Shown in pieces: positions 16,176 to 24,264 of a stretch of DNA of 64,000 bases. Origin of the DNA: an uncultured Prevotella sp. (GTDB taxonomy: Bacteria > Bacteroidota > Bacteroidia > Bacteroidales > Bacteroidaceae); contig ONQB01000020.1 of assembly GCA_900319905.1 (NCBI GenBank), positions 33,563 to 97,562 on the forward strand. Reading direction: 5' to 3'. The position numbers were made by a program, and so were the translations under genes. The notes below the pieces were generated by a model. It was not told where the DNA came from, searched no databases, and saw nothing but the letters and a program-made list of their open reading frames with translations. Position 1 is the first letter of the stretch; each line of letters opens with the position of its first letter.

Positions 16176-17072
16176 ATGCCCAAAAAGAAGCCTCAAGCCT
16201 CCGGTGCCAGCTTTGCGGTAGGCCTCATCATCGCCGTCGTCGCTTATTTCTACATCCAACGCACCGACAGCAGTGACGCAGCCATCACCACAGCAGAAGC
16301 CACATCCACCGCAGAGACCACATCCGCCCCTTCGAACGACAAGGAGCAGGCCACAGACCTCACCGACTACCACGTCGGCGACGACCTGCGTTTCGCCATG
16401 CCCACCACACCCAAGAAGATGCCGGAGCAACTCCTGGTCAACGACGCCTACGTGAGTAGCTTCAACCGCGAGACACTCATGCCCAACTGGGTGGCCTGGT
16501 GCCTCACCGCCGACCATGCCGACGGTCCCGTAAAGCGGAAGGGCGTAAAGTTCACCGAGGACGACCGCGTGGCCTCACGTTACCGCGTCACCACCTACGA
16601 CTACATGCAGTCCGGCTACGACCGTGGCCACATGTGTCCGGCCGGCGACAACAAATGGAGTGAGGCTGCCATGGAGCAATGCTTTCTCATGACCAATATG
16701 TGTCCGCAGGACCATGGTCTCAACATCGGTGACTGGAACGAGATGGAGTCACAGTGCCGGCGATGGGCAAAGGAATACGGCAAGATCTACATCGTCTGCG
16801 GTCCCATCCTCTACCGGGGTCAGCACAGCCACATCGGGCAACAACATAAGGTCACTGTGCCCGAAGCATTCTTCAAGGTGGTGCTGTGCATGAGCGGCAA
16901 ACCGAAAGGCATCGGCTTCATCTACCGCAACACCGACGGCAACCGGCCCAAAGGCGACTACATCAACTCCATTGACCAAGTGGAACGCATCACCGGACTC
17001 GACTTCTTCCCCTCACTGCCCGACAACATCGAGAAGCGTGTCGAAGCCGAAGCCGACCTCAGCGAATGGTAA
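16176..17072 (+). CDS. DNA/RNA non-specific endonuclease (beta-beta-alpha-metal type)
   Basis: A 298-residue NucA/NUC1-family nuclease. The family motif is Y-DRGH152-MCPAGDN with His152 as general base; Asn174 (MTNMCPQ) is the expected magnesium ligand. A membrane helix at about 14-27 (FAVGLIIAVVAYFYI) and a Thr/Ala-rich linker show that it is anchored or exported and acts outside the cytoplasm, probably scavenging nucleic acids. It begins 30 bases after the phosphatase and may be co-transcribed, which would give a phosphate or nucleotide scavenging pair. Confidence 0.9.
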   Translation: MPKKKPQASGASFAVGLIIAVVAYFYIQRTDSSDAAITTAEATSTAETTSAPSNDKEQATDLTDYHVGDDLRFAMPTTPKKMPEQLLVNDAYVSSFNRETLMPNWVAWCLTADHADGPVKRKGVKFTEDDRVASRYRVTTYDYMQSGYDRGHMCPAGDNKWSEAAMEQCFLMTNMCPQDHGLNIGDWNEMESQCRRWAKEYGKIYIVCGPILYRGQHSHIGQQHKVTVPEAFFKVVLCMSGKPKGIGFIYRNTDGNRPKGDYINSIDQVERITGLDFFPSLPDNIEKRVEAEADLSEW

Positions 17073-17080
17073 AGACTTGA

Positions 17081-17283
17081 ATGCCTACCCCGCCTACTAG
17101 CGCCTACCTCGCCTACCCTGCCTACCTCGCCTACTAGCGCCTACCTTGCCTACTAGCGCCTACCCCGCCTACCTTGCCTACCCCGCCTACCTTGCCTACT
17201 AGCGCCTACCCTGCCTACCCCGCCTACCTTGCCTACCTTGCCTACCTTGCCTACCTTGCCTACTAGCGCCTACCCCGCCTACT
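17081..17283 (+). repeat. GCCTAC array 2 (about 25 units)
   Basis: About 25 GCCTAC units, mostly 9-base steps GCCTACC(C/T)(C/T), with several GCCTACTAGC. It starts about 10 bases after the nuclease stop. The strand reading GCCTAC is the same as in arrays 1 and 3. Confidence 0.9.
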
Positions 17284-17344
17284 CTCACAATCATTACAAT
17301 TTGCCAACAGATTCATCATATTTGTTTATAAAAGCAAGAAATAT

Positions 17345-17376
17345 TTTGGCAATTTGGTAAAAACATCGTACCTTTG
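17345..17376 (+). promoter_or_regulatory. Promoter of the primary sigma factor gene
   Basis: -33 TTTG at 17345-17348 and -7 TACCTTTG at 17369-17376 with a 20-base spacer. The leader to the ATG at 17415 would be about 30 bases. Confidence 0.7.
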
Positions 17377-17414
17377 TTGCCAAACAATAAAGCCTGATCA
17401 CAAATTCTATTGAA

Positions 17415-18293
17415 ATGAGACAACTGAAAATACAGAAAGCTATTACCAGCCGCAACAATGAGGCACTTGACCGTTATCTTACCGAGATAGCGCGAGAACC
17501 TTTGCTCACTCCAGAAGAAGAAGCCGAGCTTGCCGCTAAGGTACATGCCGGAGGTAAGGAAGGTGAGAAGGCCCGTGACAAACTGGTCCGGTCAAACCTT
17601 CGTTTTGTAGTTTCCGTTGCAAAGCAATATCAGCATCAAGGCATTTCCCTCACCGACCTCATCGACGAGGGCAACATGGGACTGGTGAAGGCTGCGGAAA
17701 AGTTCGATGAGACCCGCGGTTTTAAGTTCATCTCCTATGCCGTATGGTGGATCCGTCAGAGCATCATGGAAGCACTGGCCGTGAAGAGCCGCATCATCCG
17801 TGTGCCTCTCAACCAGACAGGCATGGCGCTGAAGGTGAACCGCGCACAGGATGAGTTCATGCAGAAGAACGGCCGCATGCCGTCGGTACATGAGCTGTCC
17901 GTGGCCACCGGACTCGACGAGGAGACCATCGAGGCGGCACGCGACGTCAATCATCATACAACAAGCATCGACGCGCCATTGGGCACCGACGACGACAGCG
18001 ACAACACCATCGGCGACATGCTGTCATCCGACGACAACGCGTTCAAGTCAGACAGCAACGTCGACCAAGAGTCCATGCGCACATTCATCGAGGACCTGCT
18101 CAAGGAGGTGCTCAACGAACGCGAGCAGCACATCGTGAAAGAATCGTTTGGCCTGGGCTGCGTCGAAAAAAGCCTTGAAGAGATTGCCGACGAGATGGGC
18201 ATGACACGTGAGCGCATCCGTCAAGTGCGCGAGAAAGCCATCCGCAAAATCAAGCACAGTCCTGCTGCTAAGATGCTAAAGCAATACCTTTAA
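17415..18293 (+). CDS. rpoD: Primary RNA polymerase sigma factor (RpoD/SigA family)
   Basis: 292 residues: region 1.2 (DRYLTEIAREPLLTPEEEAE), region 2 (LRFVVSVAKQYQHQGISLTD, then FKFISYAVWWIRQSI), region 3 and region 4 (SLEEIADEMGMTRERIRQVR). Region 1.1 and the non-conserved insert are missing, which is normal for the Bacteroidetes housekeeping sigma factor. It directs the TAnnTTTG promoters seen across this window. It is monocistronic with its own promoter, and is followed by an inverted-repeat element that may end transcription. Confidence 0.97.
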   Translation: MRQLKIQKAITSRNNEALDRYLTEIAREPLLTPEEEAELAAKVHAGGKEGEKARDKLVRSNLRFVVSVAKQYQHQGISLTDLIDEGNMGLVKAAEKFDETRGFKFISYAVWWIRQSIMEALAVKSRIIRVPLNQTGMALKVNRAQDEFMQKNGRMPSVHELSVATGLDEETIEAARDVNHHTTSIDAPLGTDDDSDNTIGDMLSSDDNAFKSDSNVDQESMRTFIEDLLKEVLNEREQHIVKESFGLGCVEKSLEEIADEMGMTRERIRQVREKAIRKIKHSPAAKMLKQYL

Positions 18294-18309
18294 TAGGAGT
18301 TTCTATAAT

Positions 18310-18438
18310 AGAAGTCCGGAAGTTCAGTCATATGCATAAGCAACGGCAACCTGCAGGTATAACCATTGTAATGACTGGACTTCCGGACTTCTATCCATCA
18401 AGGTATAACCATTGTAATGACTGGACTTCCGGACTTCT
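18310..18438. repeat. Inverted-repeat family AGAAGTCCGGAAGTTCAG, copy 2, after rpoD
   Basis: AGAAGTCCGGAAGTTCAGTC-AT (18310-18331) is complementary, with one mismatch, to ATGACTGGACTTCCGGACTT-CT at 18371-18392, and again at 18417-18438. The right arm with its leader AGGTATAACCATTGTAATGA is a 38-base direct duplication. It sits between two convergent genes and may serve as a two-way terminator. It shares its words with 1252-1400. Confidence 0.75.
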
Positions 18439-18457
18439 GTACTTCTGGACTTCTATT

Positions 18458-19000
18458 CTAGTTATCCAACTGCTCAGCTATGCGGCGCACCTTTCCCGTA
18501 TAGCCTTTGTCTTCCGCATAGCCAATGCGGCGCAGGAAGGTATAGTAATCACCGCCATCGTATTTATATTGCACGTCATCGCGATAGGCCTTTACCGACT
18601 GTTCCCAGTTGTCGAACACATAGTAACTGCCGTCGCTCGGATGTCGCAAGCCAAAGAGGTTATGTCCTTCCATACACAACTGACTTGTGAAGTGGCCTGT
18701 CTCAAGAATGGCCTGCGCTGCGACGATATGCGGGCATTTCACGTCATACTTCTCAAGTACGGCAAGAAGATTCTCCAGCGTCAGCTCCGACACCGGCAAC
18801 ACTCCGTCAAACTCCATGCTCTCAGGCAACACCAATGGGTCAGCAGGTTTGCTGGCACGGCCCACAGGCGCGGAAGCAGGCAGTGCATCAGGCATAGGAA
18901 GTGATGCGGAAGGCAACCGGTCGGCCAGCACAGGAAGAGCGGTTGACAAGGAAAGAACGACTGTCAAAGAAAGAACTGAAAAAAGTTGTTTTACCTTCAT
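18458..19000 (-). CDS. Secreted glucosaminidase-domain protein (GH73-like)
   Basis: 180 residues with a signal peptide ending ALPVLA (about 21-26), a Pro/Ala-rich linker, and a C-terminal N-acetylglucosaminidase domain (about 75-180). Glu100 in QAILETGHFTSQLC is the expected catalytic acid. The NLFGLR segment and the YVFDNWEQSVKAYRDDV stretch are typical of the family. It would cut the GlcNAc-MurNAc bond of peptidoglycan. The domain is short and there is no cell-wall binding module. Confidence 0.85.
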   Translation of the reverse strand: MKVKQLFSVLSLTVVLSLSTALPVLADRLPSASLPMPDALPASAPVGRASKPADPLVLPESMEFDGVLPVSELTLENLLAVLEKYDVKCPHIVAAQAILETGHFTSQLCMEGHNLFGLRHPSDGSYYVFDNWEQSVKAYRDDVQYKYDGGDYYTFLRRIGYAEDKGYTGKVRRIAEQLDN

Positions 19001-19167
19001 TATGACGTGATTTTATCTATAAAACGTAAGACCACGTCCCTTTATTGTGACAAATCAAAAAAAATCATCCCTTGCCGTAGAAGAACAACGACAAGGGGGA
19101 AGATGAGGGCGGGCCGGCGACCCGTCCCTTGTGGTGGGAAGTGGGAACGAACTCCGTTCGGCGCCAA

Positions 19168-19452
19168 TTAGCAGTGCTTGCGGGAATAGATGTTCATGTT
19201 GTCAGAAGCCTTAAACGTGATTTTGTCGTGGGCCTCGATCGTGATTTTCTCCTTCGTCTGAGGATTGACACCCTGACGGGCAGCCACCTTCTTGACAAAG
19301 AAACGGCCGAAATCAGGCAACACCAGTTCACCGTCGCCCTCCGTGAGGTTATCGGCAATCACACCCAGCATTGCATTCACATATTTGGCAGCATCGGCCT
19401 TAGAGCCTTCCGTCCGCTCTGCCACGCGGGCAATGAGATCAGTTCTGTTCAT
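19168..19452 (-). CDS. HU/IHF-family DNA-binding protein
   Basis: 94 residues with the full HU fold: N-terminal helices (TDLIARVAERTEGSKADAAK), the LPDFGRFFVKKVAARQGVNP arm region, and KITFKAS at the end. The start at 19452 is used because the nine residues upstream precede the conserved MNRTDLIARV and overlap the promoter. It bends DNA and packs the nucleoid. It is encoded alone with its own promoter; a GCCTAC array lies directly upstream of the promoter. Confidence 0.93.
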   Translation of the reverse strand: MNRTDLIARVAERTEGSKADAAKYVNAMLGVIADNLTEGDGELVLPDFGRFFVKKVAARQGVNPQTKEKITIEAHDKITFKASDNMNIYSRKHC

Positions 19453-19476
19453 AGCGATAGTAATTTTATGGGAATG

Positions 19477-19508
19477 CAAAGTTAATCAAATTTTGTCGCA
19501 GCACCAAT
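19477..19508 (-). promoter_or_regulatory. Promoter of the HU-like gene
   Basis: On the minus strand a -7 TAACTTTG (19484-19477) follows ATTGG (about 19508-19504) with a 19-base spacer. The leader to ATG 19452 is about 17-20 bases. Confidence 0.65.
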
Positions 19509-19539
19509 GAAATCGCCCATCTTTTTCATTCCCTATCTT

Positions 19540-19626
19540 GCCTACCCAGCCTATCTTGCCTACCCCGCCTACCTTGCCTATCTTGCCTACCCAGCCTACC
19601 ATTGCCTACCCAGCCTACCATTGCCT
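19540..19626 (+). repeat. GCCTAC array 3 (about 10 units)
   Basis: About ten GCCTA(C/T) units, such as TTGCCTACCCAGCCTAT, lie between the HU promoter and the stop of the DUF5686-like gene, touching that gene's last codons. It reads GCCTAC on the + strand although both flanking genes are on the minus strand. Confidence 0.85.
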
Positions 19627-22165
19627 AGAACGACAGGTAGAAGTCGAAGCGGATGCCCCACTTGCTCACCCCGGGATGGTCGAGATAAGACAGACGGCGC
19701 ACATAGCCCACGCTGATGAGCTTGAAGATATTGTGGATGCCGGCTTCCACCTCCCAATAGGGTTTACTGCCCATGGCATGAGAATTGGCAGGGAACTGAT
19801 AGAGTATGGCGTCGCCGGGGCGCTTGGCCGGATTGTTCTTGTCGGTAAGGTCGCCCCAGAAACCTTTCACGTTGACAAACTCACGCCATTTGAGCCGCCG
19901 GATGAGCGGGATACGGTTGAGCAGCTTGCCGTTGAGGTCCCACTTCCATCCCCAGAACACCTGACGGTCGTTGAGGAACTCCCAGTCTTTGACCAGCGAC
20001 ACGGTGTTGTCGGTCTCCACATAGGTGATGTTGACAGGCGGTTGCAGCAACAGCGGGAAGGGCACCTTGCTCCACTGTGCCGAGGCCCTGACATTGAAGT
20101 TCATGAATCCCCATGAGCCGAGCCACTGCCGCTTATAGAGCCGCAGCGTCGTGATATTGCTCTTGAAGTCACCCCCAAGGAAGTGCTTGAATCCCATGGT
20201 ATGCGACAGCCCGATTTCAGGCGAGTCGAGGTTGACCGGCAGACGGGTACGCTTGGTATTGACATAGGTGACACCCGGATTCCACGTGATGCCCACCGTG
20301 GCATCGGTGAGACGTATCTTCTTCACCTCCGCACTGCCGTCGACGGGCAAGAAGTGGAGCCGTCCCTGCGTCTCATTGCTCTGTGTCTGCACGTTGGCAG
20401 TGTAGCGCCATCCTGCCTCAGTCTCCCATTCAAACGACAGGCGCTGGCGATTGTAGAGGTACATCTCGTTCTGCGACGACGTCCTGAGGGTCATAAACAC
20501 ATTATCCTTGTTGTGGATGAGATTGAGGTCAGAGGGCGACATCACGTCGTACGAGGTCTCGAAGGCGATGTTGCGCCGTGGGAACTCAAACGGGCTGAGC
20601 TTCTTCTTGTTGAACGAGTAGGTCATCTCCGACCCGTAGTACCAGCGATGGCTCTTTGTGCCGTAGGCACCGTAGCCCGACCAGAACAGATGTGGGTTGA
20701 GGGCAGCCAGCGTGCGGCCCGCCAGACGCAGACGCACACCGTCGACGAAATTGTGACTGATGAACGTGTTGACCGGGCCTATGTCGAACTTACTTGGCTT
20801 GTCGGTGTTGGTATTCGTCTCGACGTAGTTCTCCACCATGAGCTGCACGCCCTTAATGATATACTTCCATCCCTTGCTGTTCTCCATGCGTTTGATGAAC
20901 TGGTCCATCGACGACTCGCTCTTGGAGAGTTTCACCTGCCGGTAGCTGTTCCAGAAGTCCTCTCCCCGGTTGAAAGCATCGGCGTCGTGCTTCACCTTCG
21001 CCTTGCCCCAGAACAGTTGCTTGGGCAGGGGGCTGAACGCATAGTCCGACAACCGCGTTGTGCGCACCACCAGCAGGTTCTGCAACAGCTTGGCGGCATG
21101 CACCTCGGCTGCCATGTCGTCACGGGTGAGCACCCACTCGCCGTTGGACAACTTGGTATACTCCTGTTCGATGCGCATGTCGTCAATCCAGTTCACATCG
21201 CTCTTCTTGGGCATGTAGAGGTTGACCTTGCGCACATGGAGCGTCGAGTCGGCCAGCACATAGAGCTCACCACGGAAGCCGAAGTCCTGCTGGTTGGCCG
21301 GAATAAACTGCAGATGATAGCACTTATCCTTGTCAACGTAGGTGGTGTCCTCGATATAGAAATGATAGAAGGAGATGGCGGTCTCACCGATGGGCGAGAC
21401 AAACTGATATTGCAGCAACCGGATGTAGTCATCGTAGATGTCGACATCGGTAAACACCTCTTTGAGCATGGTGTTGAGAATCTCACCTGTGGCGAGCACC
21501 TTTCCGATGCCCGACGACTGCGTGCCACGTATGATATCCTTCTCGCTGCGCGGATCCTTGCGGTACACATGCTGCGACACCGTCTCATCAACGCTCAGCG
21601 GCAGGATGCGCTTCTTGTTGTAAGGTGACACCTCGACCTGGTCGAGCAGGTAGGAGCGCTTTTGGAAGAACTTACCCTTCAGCTGCTTGTCGGTGACATC
21701 GTTGAGCGAGAGGGTGATCTTCTGATAGCGGTCGTACTGATAATAGTCGTGGTTGCTCAGGTCGGTACGTTTCTTGGCGGCGATGACCCGCCTCATGAGC
21801 TCCACGGCAGGGTTGTCCTTGCGCCGGTACTTGCCACGCTTGCTCTTGACCACCACCTCGCCGATCGACCGTGTGTCATCGTCGAGTTCGATGCGTCCCA
21901 GGTCGGTCGTGGTGTCGGTCACCTTGATTGTCTTGGCCTTGAAGCCCACGCTGGTCACCGTGAGTGCCCAACCTGCATGGCGCTCGATGGAGAACCGGCC
22001 ATCGAGATCACTCGACACGGCCAGATGATGGCCGCGATAGGTCACGCTGGCATAGGGTATGGCATAGCCGTCCTTATCCACAATCTGACCCGTCACCTGG
22101 TCGGCTACGGCTGCCACAGTGGCCATGAGCAGACCGAGAACCAGCAATATTGATTTAGAAAACAT
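19625..22165 (-). CDS. Outer-membrane protein with carboxypeptidase-like regulatory domain and DUF5686-type barrel
   Basis: 846 residues. A signal peptide (1-21) is followed by a CarboxypepD_reg-like beta-sandwich (about 24-95: TGQIVDKDGYAIPYASVTYR), a DUF5686-type region (DNPAVELMRRVIAAKKRTDL), and a long Tyr/Trp-rich beta barrel ending in Phe (FDFYLSF), as expected of outer-membrane barrels. It is not a SusC receptor: no TonB box or plug is apparent. The role of the family is unknown. Its candidate -7 box TAACTTTG is at 22299-22292 on the minus strand. Confidence 0.85.
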   Translation of the reverse strand: MFSKSILLVLGLLMATVAAVADQVTGQIVDKDGYAIPYASVTYRGHHLAVSSDLDGRFSIERHAGWALTVTSVGFKAKTIKVTDTTTDLGRIELDDDTRSIGEVVVKSKRGKYRRKDNPAVELMRRVIAAKKRTDLSNHDYYQYDRYQKITLSLNDVTDKQLKGKFFQKRSYLLDQVEVSPYNKKRILPLSVDETVSQHVYRKDPRSEKDIIRGTQSSGIGKVLATGEILNTMLKEVFTDVDIYDDYIRLLQYQFVSPIGETAISFYHFYIEDTTYVDKDKCYHLQFIPANQQDFGFRGELYVLADSTLHVRKVNLYMPKKSDVNWIDDMRIEQEYTKLSNGEWVLTRDDMAAEVHAAKLLQNLLVVRTTRLSDYAFSPLPKQLFWGKAKVKHDADAFNRGEDFWNSYRQVKLSKSESSMDQFIKRMENSKGWKYIIKGVQLMVENYVETNTNTDKPSKFDIGPVNTFISHNFVDGVRLRLAGRTLAALNPHLFWSGYGAYGTKSHRWYYGSEMTYSFNKKKLSPFEFPRRNIAFETSYDVMSPSDLNLIHNKDNVFMTLRTSSQNEMYLYNRQRLSFEWETEAGWRYTANVQTQSNETQGRLHFLPVDGSAEVKKIRLTDATVGITWNPGVTYVNTKRTRLPVNLDSPEIGLSHTMGFKHFLGGDFKSNITTLRLYKRQWLGSWGFMNFNVRASAQWSKVPFPLLLQPPVNITYVETDNTVSLVKDWEFLNDRQVFWGWKWDLNGKLLNRIPLIRRLKWREFVNVKGFWGDLTDKNNPAKRPGDAILYQFPANSHAMGSKPYWEVEAGIHNIFKLISVGYVRRLSYLDHPGVSKWGIRFDFYLSF

Positions 22166-22291
22166 GTCCTTTAGATGATGTATTATCCTGGATTGAACTT
22201 TTAGTCCGGAGCCCTCTTGCAGGCTTACCGGAAGGCTTTTGGGGGAGGAATTATGCCCCTATCTCAAACAACGATAACGAAATTTGAGACA

Positions 22292-22299
22292 CAAAGTTA
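22292..22299 (-). promoter_or_regulatory. Candidate -7 box, DUF5686-type gene
   Basis: TAACTTTG on the minus strand matches TAnnTTTG. No good -33 box is seen. The leader would be about 120 bases. Confidence 0.45.
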
Positions 22300-22362
22300 C
22301 TCAGAAATAATCGAAAAGATGGAAAACTCTTTGATAAATTATAGTTTATTATTAATTTTGCA

Positions 22363-22370
22363 CTGACAAA
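22363..22370 (+). promoter_or_regulatory. Candidate -7 box of the inositol-lipid-like operon
   Basis: TAATTTTG matches TAnnTTTG 30 bases before the ATG at 22401. No -33 TTTG is at the usual distance (the nearest lies about 29 bases upstream). Confidence 0.5.
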
Positions 22371-22400
22371 CACCTCTCAAGTGACATTAAAGCTATCATT

Positions 22401-22913
22401 ATGAACGACAAAGGAAACCTTACCGATGCCCGTCCGCCTTTCCTTCCGATGCTCATCGGCTCGGGATTTGGCAGTGGATTCTGGCCATGGGGCCCGGGCA
22501 CGGCAGGCAGTGTGCTGGCCACTCTCATCTGGGTGGTGCTGGACTTGTTGCTGCCCGCCGAGGGCAGTTGGCTGTCCATCGTCACATGGATGCTGGCCAT
22601 CGGCTTCACGCCCATTGGCACGTGGGCCACGGCGCGTCTGCGTCCCTACTGGGGCGACGACCCGTCGCGTGTGGTCATCGACGAGATGGTGGGCGTGTGG
22701 ATACCATTGGCCGTGCTCCATCCGGGCGAGTACGCATGGGCTGTAACCGCGCTGGTGCTCTTCCGCTTCTTCGATATCGTCAAGCCATTGGGCATCAAAG
22801 CCCTCGACCGCCGCAAAGGTGCGTTCTGGGTGATGGGCGACGACATACTGGGCGGCATCTACGCCCTCATCGTGTTGGTAGCTGCCAGAGCCATCTACAC
22901 GCTAACGGCCTGA
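22401..22913 (+). CDS. PgpA-family lipid phosphatase
   Basis: 170 residues of the phosphatidylglycerophosphatase A fold with the family motifs GTAGS (33-37), DDPSRVVIDEMVG, FRFFDIVKPLGI and MGDDILGG; several membrane helices. In E. coli PgpA dephosphorylates phosphatidylglycerophosphate. Here it heads a cluster with a GtrA protein, a CDP-alcohol phosphatidyltransferase and an AUR1-like enzyme. That order matches the Bacteroides inositol-lipid cluster, in which a PgpA-like enzyme removes phosphate from phosphatidylinositol phosphate. That role is favoured by context but not proved. It ends 2 bases before the next ATG. Confidence 0.88.
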   Translation: MNDKGNLTDARPPFLPMLIGSGFGSGFWPWGPGTAGSVLATLIWVVLDLLLPAEGSWLSIVTWMLAIGFTPIGTWATARLRPYWGDDPSRVVIDEMVGVWIPLAVLHPGEYAWAVTALVLFRFFDIVKPLGIKALDRRKGAFWVMGDDILGGIYALIVLVAARAIYTLTA

Positions 22914-22915
22914 GC

Positions 22916-23431
22916 ATGGGGAAGATACTTCGCGAGCTGGTCACCTTCGGCAAGGCCGAAGCCAGCGCCTCTGCCGCCAGTGCCGTGGACTTCGGACTGG
23001 CCATAGGCCTCAACGTCTCGGGCCTGCTGACGTATGGCTACGCCAACATCATCGGTGTGGTGTCGGGCGGACTGACCAACTTCCTGCTCAACAGCCGCTT
23101 TGTCTTTGCCAAGACGGGGCGCCGCACACGCAGCCTGGCCATGCGCTACTTTCTCGTGTGGTCGGGAAGCATGCTGCTCAACGGTGGCGGCACCAATGCC
23201 ATCACCTACCTGCTGGGTGCCCGCTACTTCGTCCTCGTCAAGTGCTGCGTGGCCGTCTGCGTGGCCCTTTGCTTCAACTATCCCCTGCAGCGCGCCTTCG
23301 TCTTCCGCAAGAAGACTACATGGGAGGAACTGCAGGCGGAGGAGCATGATCCCGACCGCGACACCCACTCTGAGGCACAGAAGCTGGCTGATACTGCCGT
23401 CAGCGACGCCACCGAACAGCGCGACGCCTAA
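22916..23431 (+). CDS. GtrA-family membrane protein
   Basis: 171 residues. The four-helix GtrA domain (about 8-135) has the family pattern TNFLLNSRFVF and a closing FNYPLQRAFVFRKK. These proteins are thought to flip or help move lipid-linked sugars. A charged tail of about 35 residues follows. The start at 22916 (ATGGGGAAG) is used although the frame is open upstream, because that upstream part overlaps the PgpA-like gene. The 2-base gap suggests translational coupling with it. Confidence 0.88.
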   Translation: MGKILRELVTFGKAEASASAASAVDFGLAIGLNVSGLLTYGYANIIGVVSGGLTNFLLNSRFVFAKTGRRTRSLAMRYFLVWSGSMLLNGGGTNAITYLLGARYFVLVKCCVAVCVALCFNYPLQRAFVFRKKTTWEELQAEEHDPDRDTHSEAQKLADTAVSDATEQRDA

Positions 23432-23512
23432 GCGACGCGCCCACAACACATCCACAAGAGCATGACAAACCGCGTACGCTCTCAGCGTACCTCGCATATA
23501 GCATATACTATT

Positions 23513-24175
23513 ATGAATTACAGAGATTTTCTTCAAAAACTGATTTACAAGTGCATCAACCCGCTCATCCACGGCATGATCAAGGTGGGCATCACCCCCA
23601 ACATTGTCACCACAGTGGGCTTCCTGGGCAACATTCTGGCGGCAGCGTTCTTCATCTACGCCTCGCAGCAGCCCGACCTCGACTCCCAGACCAAGACCAT
23701 CGGCTGGGGTGGCTTCATCATCATCGCCTCAGGTCTGTTCGACATGATGGACGGTCGTCTGGCCCGCGTGGGCAACATGTCGTCGTCGTTCGGTGCCATG
23801 TGGGATTCCACGCTCGACCGTTACAGTGAGCTGGTGTCTCTCTTCGGCATCGTGCTCGTGTTCCTGGAAGACGGCGACAGCTGGTTCTGGATGGGTGTCG
23901 TCAGCTTCGCGGCCATGGTGGGCAGCGTCATGGTGAGCTATGTGCGTGCCCGTGCCGAAGGTCTCGGTCTGGAGTGCAAGGTGGGTTTCATGCAGCGTCC
24001 TGAGCGCGTGGTGGTCACAGCCGTCACCGCCATCATCACCGGTCTGACGGGTTCGCTGTGGTGGCTCGCCGGCGGCATGATCCTCATTGCCGTGCTGGCC
24101 AATATCACCGCATTCTGGCGCGTGGCTTACTGCTACGGCAAGCTCAACGAGCGTGACCGGCAGAACCGTCAGTAA
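23513..24175 (+). CDS. CDP-alcohol phosphatidyltransferase, probable phosphatidylinositol (phosphate) synthase
   Basis: 220 residues with six membrane helices. The complete motif is present: D77-x2-D80-G-x2-A84-R85-x8-G94-x3-D98-x3-D102. It exchanges CMP of CDP-diacylglycerol for an alcohol. The alcohol cannot be read from the motif alone, but the neighbours (PgpA-like, GtrA, AUR1-like) point to inositol phosphate. The start at 23513 is preferred to 23462 because MNYRDFLQKL begins the family's first amphipathic helix. A GC hairpin and a T-rich run follow before the next gene. Confidence 0.88.
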   Translation: MNYRDFLQKLIYKCINPLIHGMIKVGITPNIVTTVGFLGNILAAAFFIYASQQPDLDSQTKTIGWGGFIIIASGLFDMMDGRLARVGNMSSSFGAMWDSTLDRYSELVSLFGIVLVFLEDGDSWFWMGVVSFAAMVGSVMVSYVRARAEGLGLECKVGFMQRPERVVVTAVTAIITGLTGSLWWLAGGMILIAVLANITAFWRVAYCYGKLNERDRQNRQ

Positions 24176-24208
24176 GCAACCACTTCAAACCATTACATAT
24201 CATTCTTC

Positions 24209-24247
24209 CGCAACCGCCACGGCAGCACCACTGCGACAGCGGTTGCG
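24209..24247 (+). terminator. Hairpin with T-rich tail inside the lipid operon
   Basis: CGCAACCGC (24209-24217) is perfectly complementary to GCGGTTGCG (24239-24247) and is followed by CTCTTTCATTTTT. The hairpin lies in the leader of the AUR1-like gene, 18 bases from its ATG. It could end or reduce transcription into that gene. Confidence 0.6.
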
Positions 24248-24264
24248 CTCTTTCATTTTTCATC

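Noticed and set aside
17344-17356. TTTG at 17353-17356 as the -33 box of rpoD
   Set aside because: The spacing to the -7 box is only 12 bases. TTTG at 17345-17348 gives 20 bases.
14576-19626. GCCTAC arrays considered as CRISPR
   Set aside because: Units are 9-10 bases with no unique spacers, and no cas genes are in the window.
20183-21628. Long open frames opposite large genes (for example 5681-6910, 6962-8749, 20183-21628, 52279-55302)
   Set aside because: They are antisense shadows of well-supported genes and are rich in Val/His/Gly from GC-biased codons. No family is recognisable in them.
22401-22913. Calling the PgpA-like gene pgpA outright
   Set aside because: The cluster context fits a phosphatidylinositol phosphate phosphatase equally well or better, so the gene symbol is left empty.
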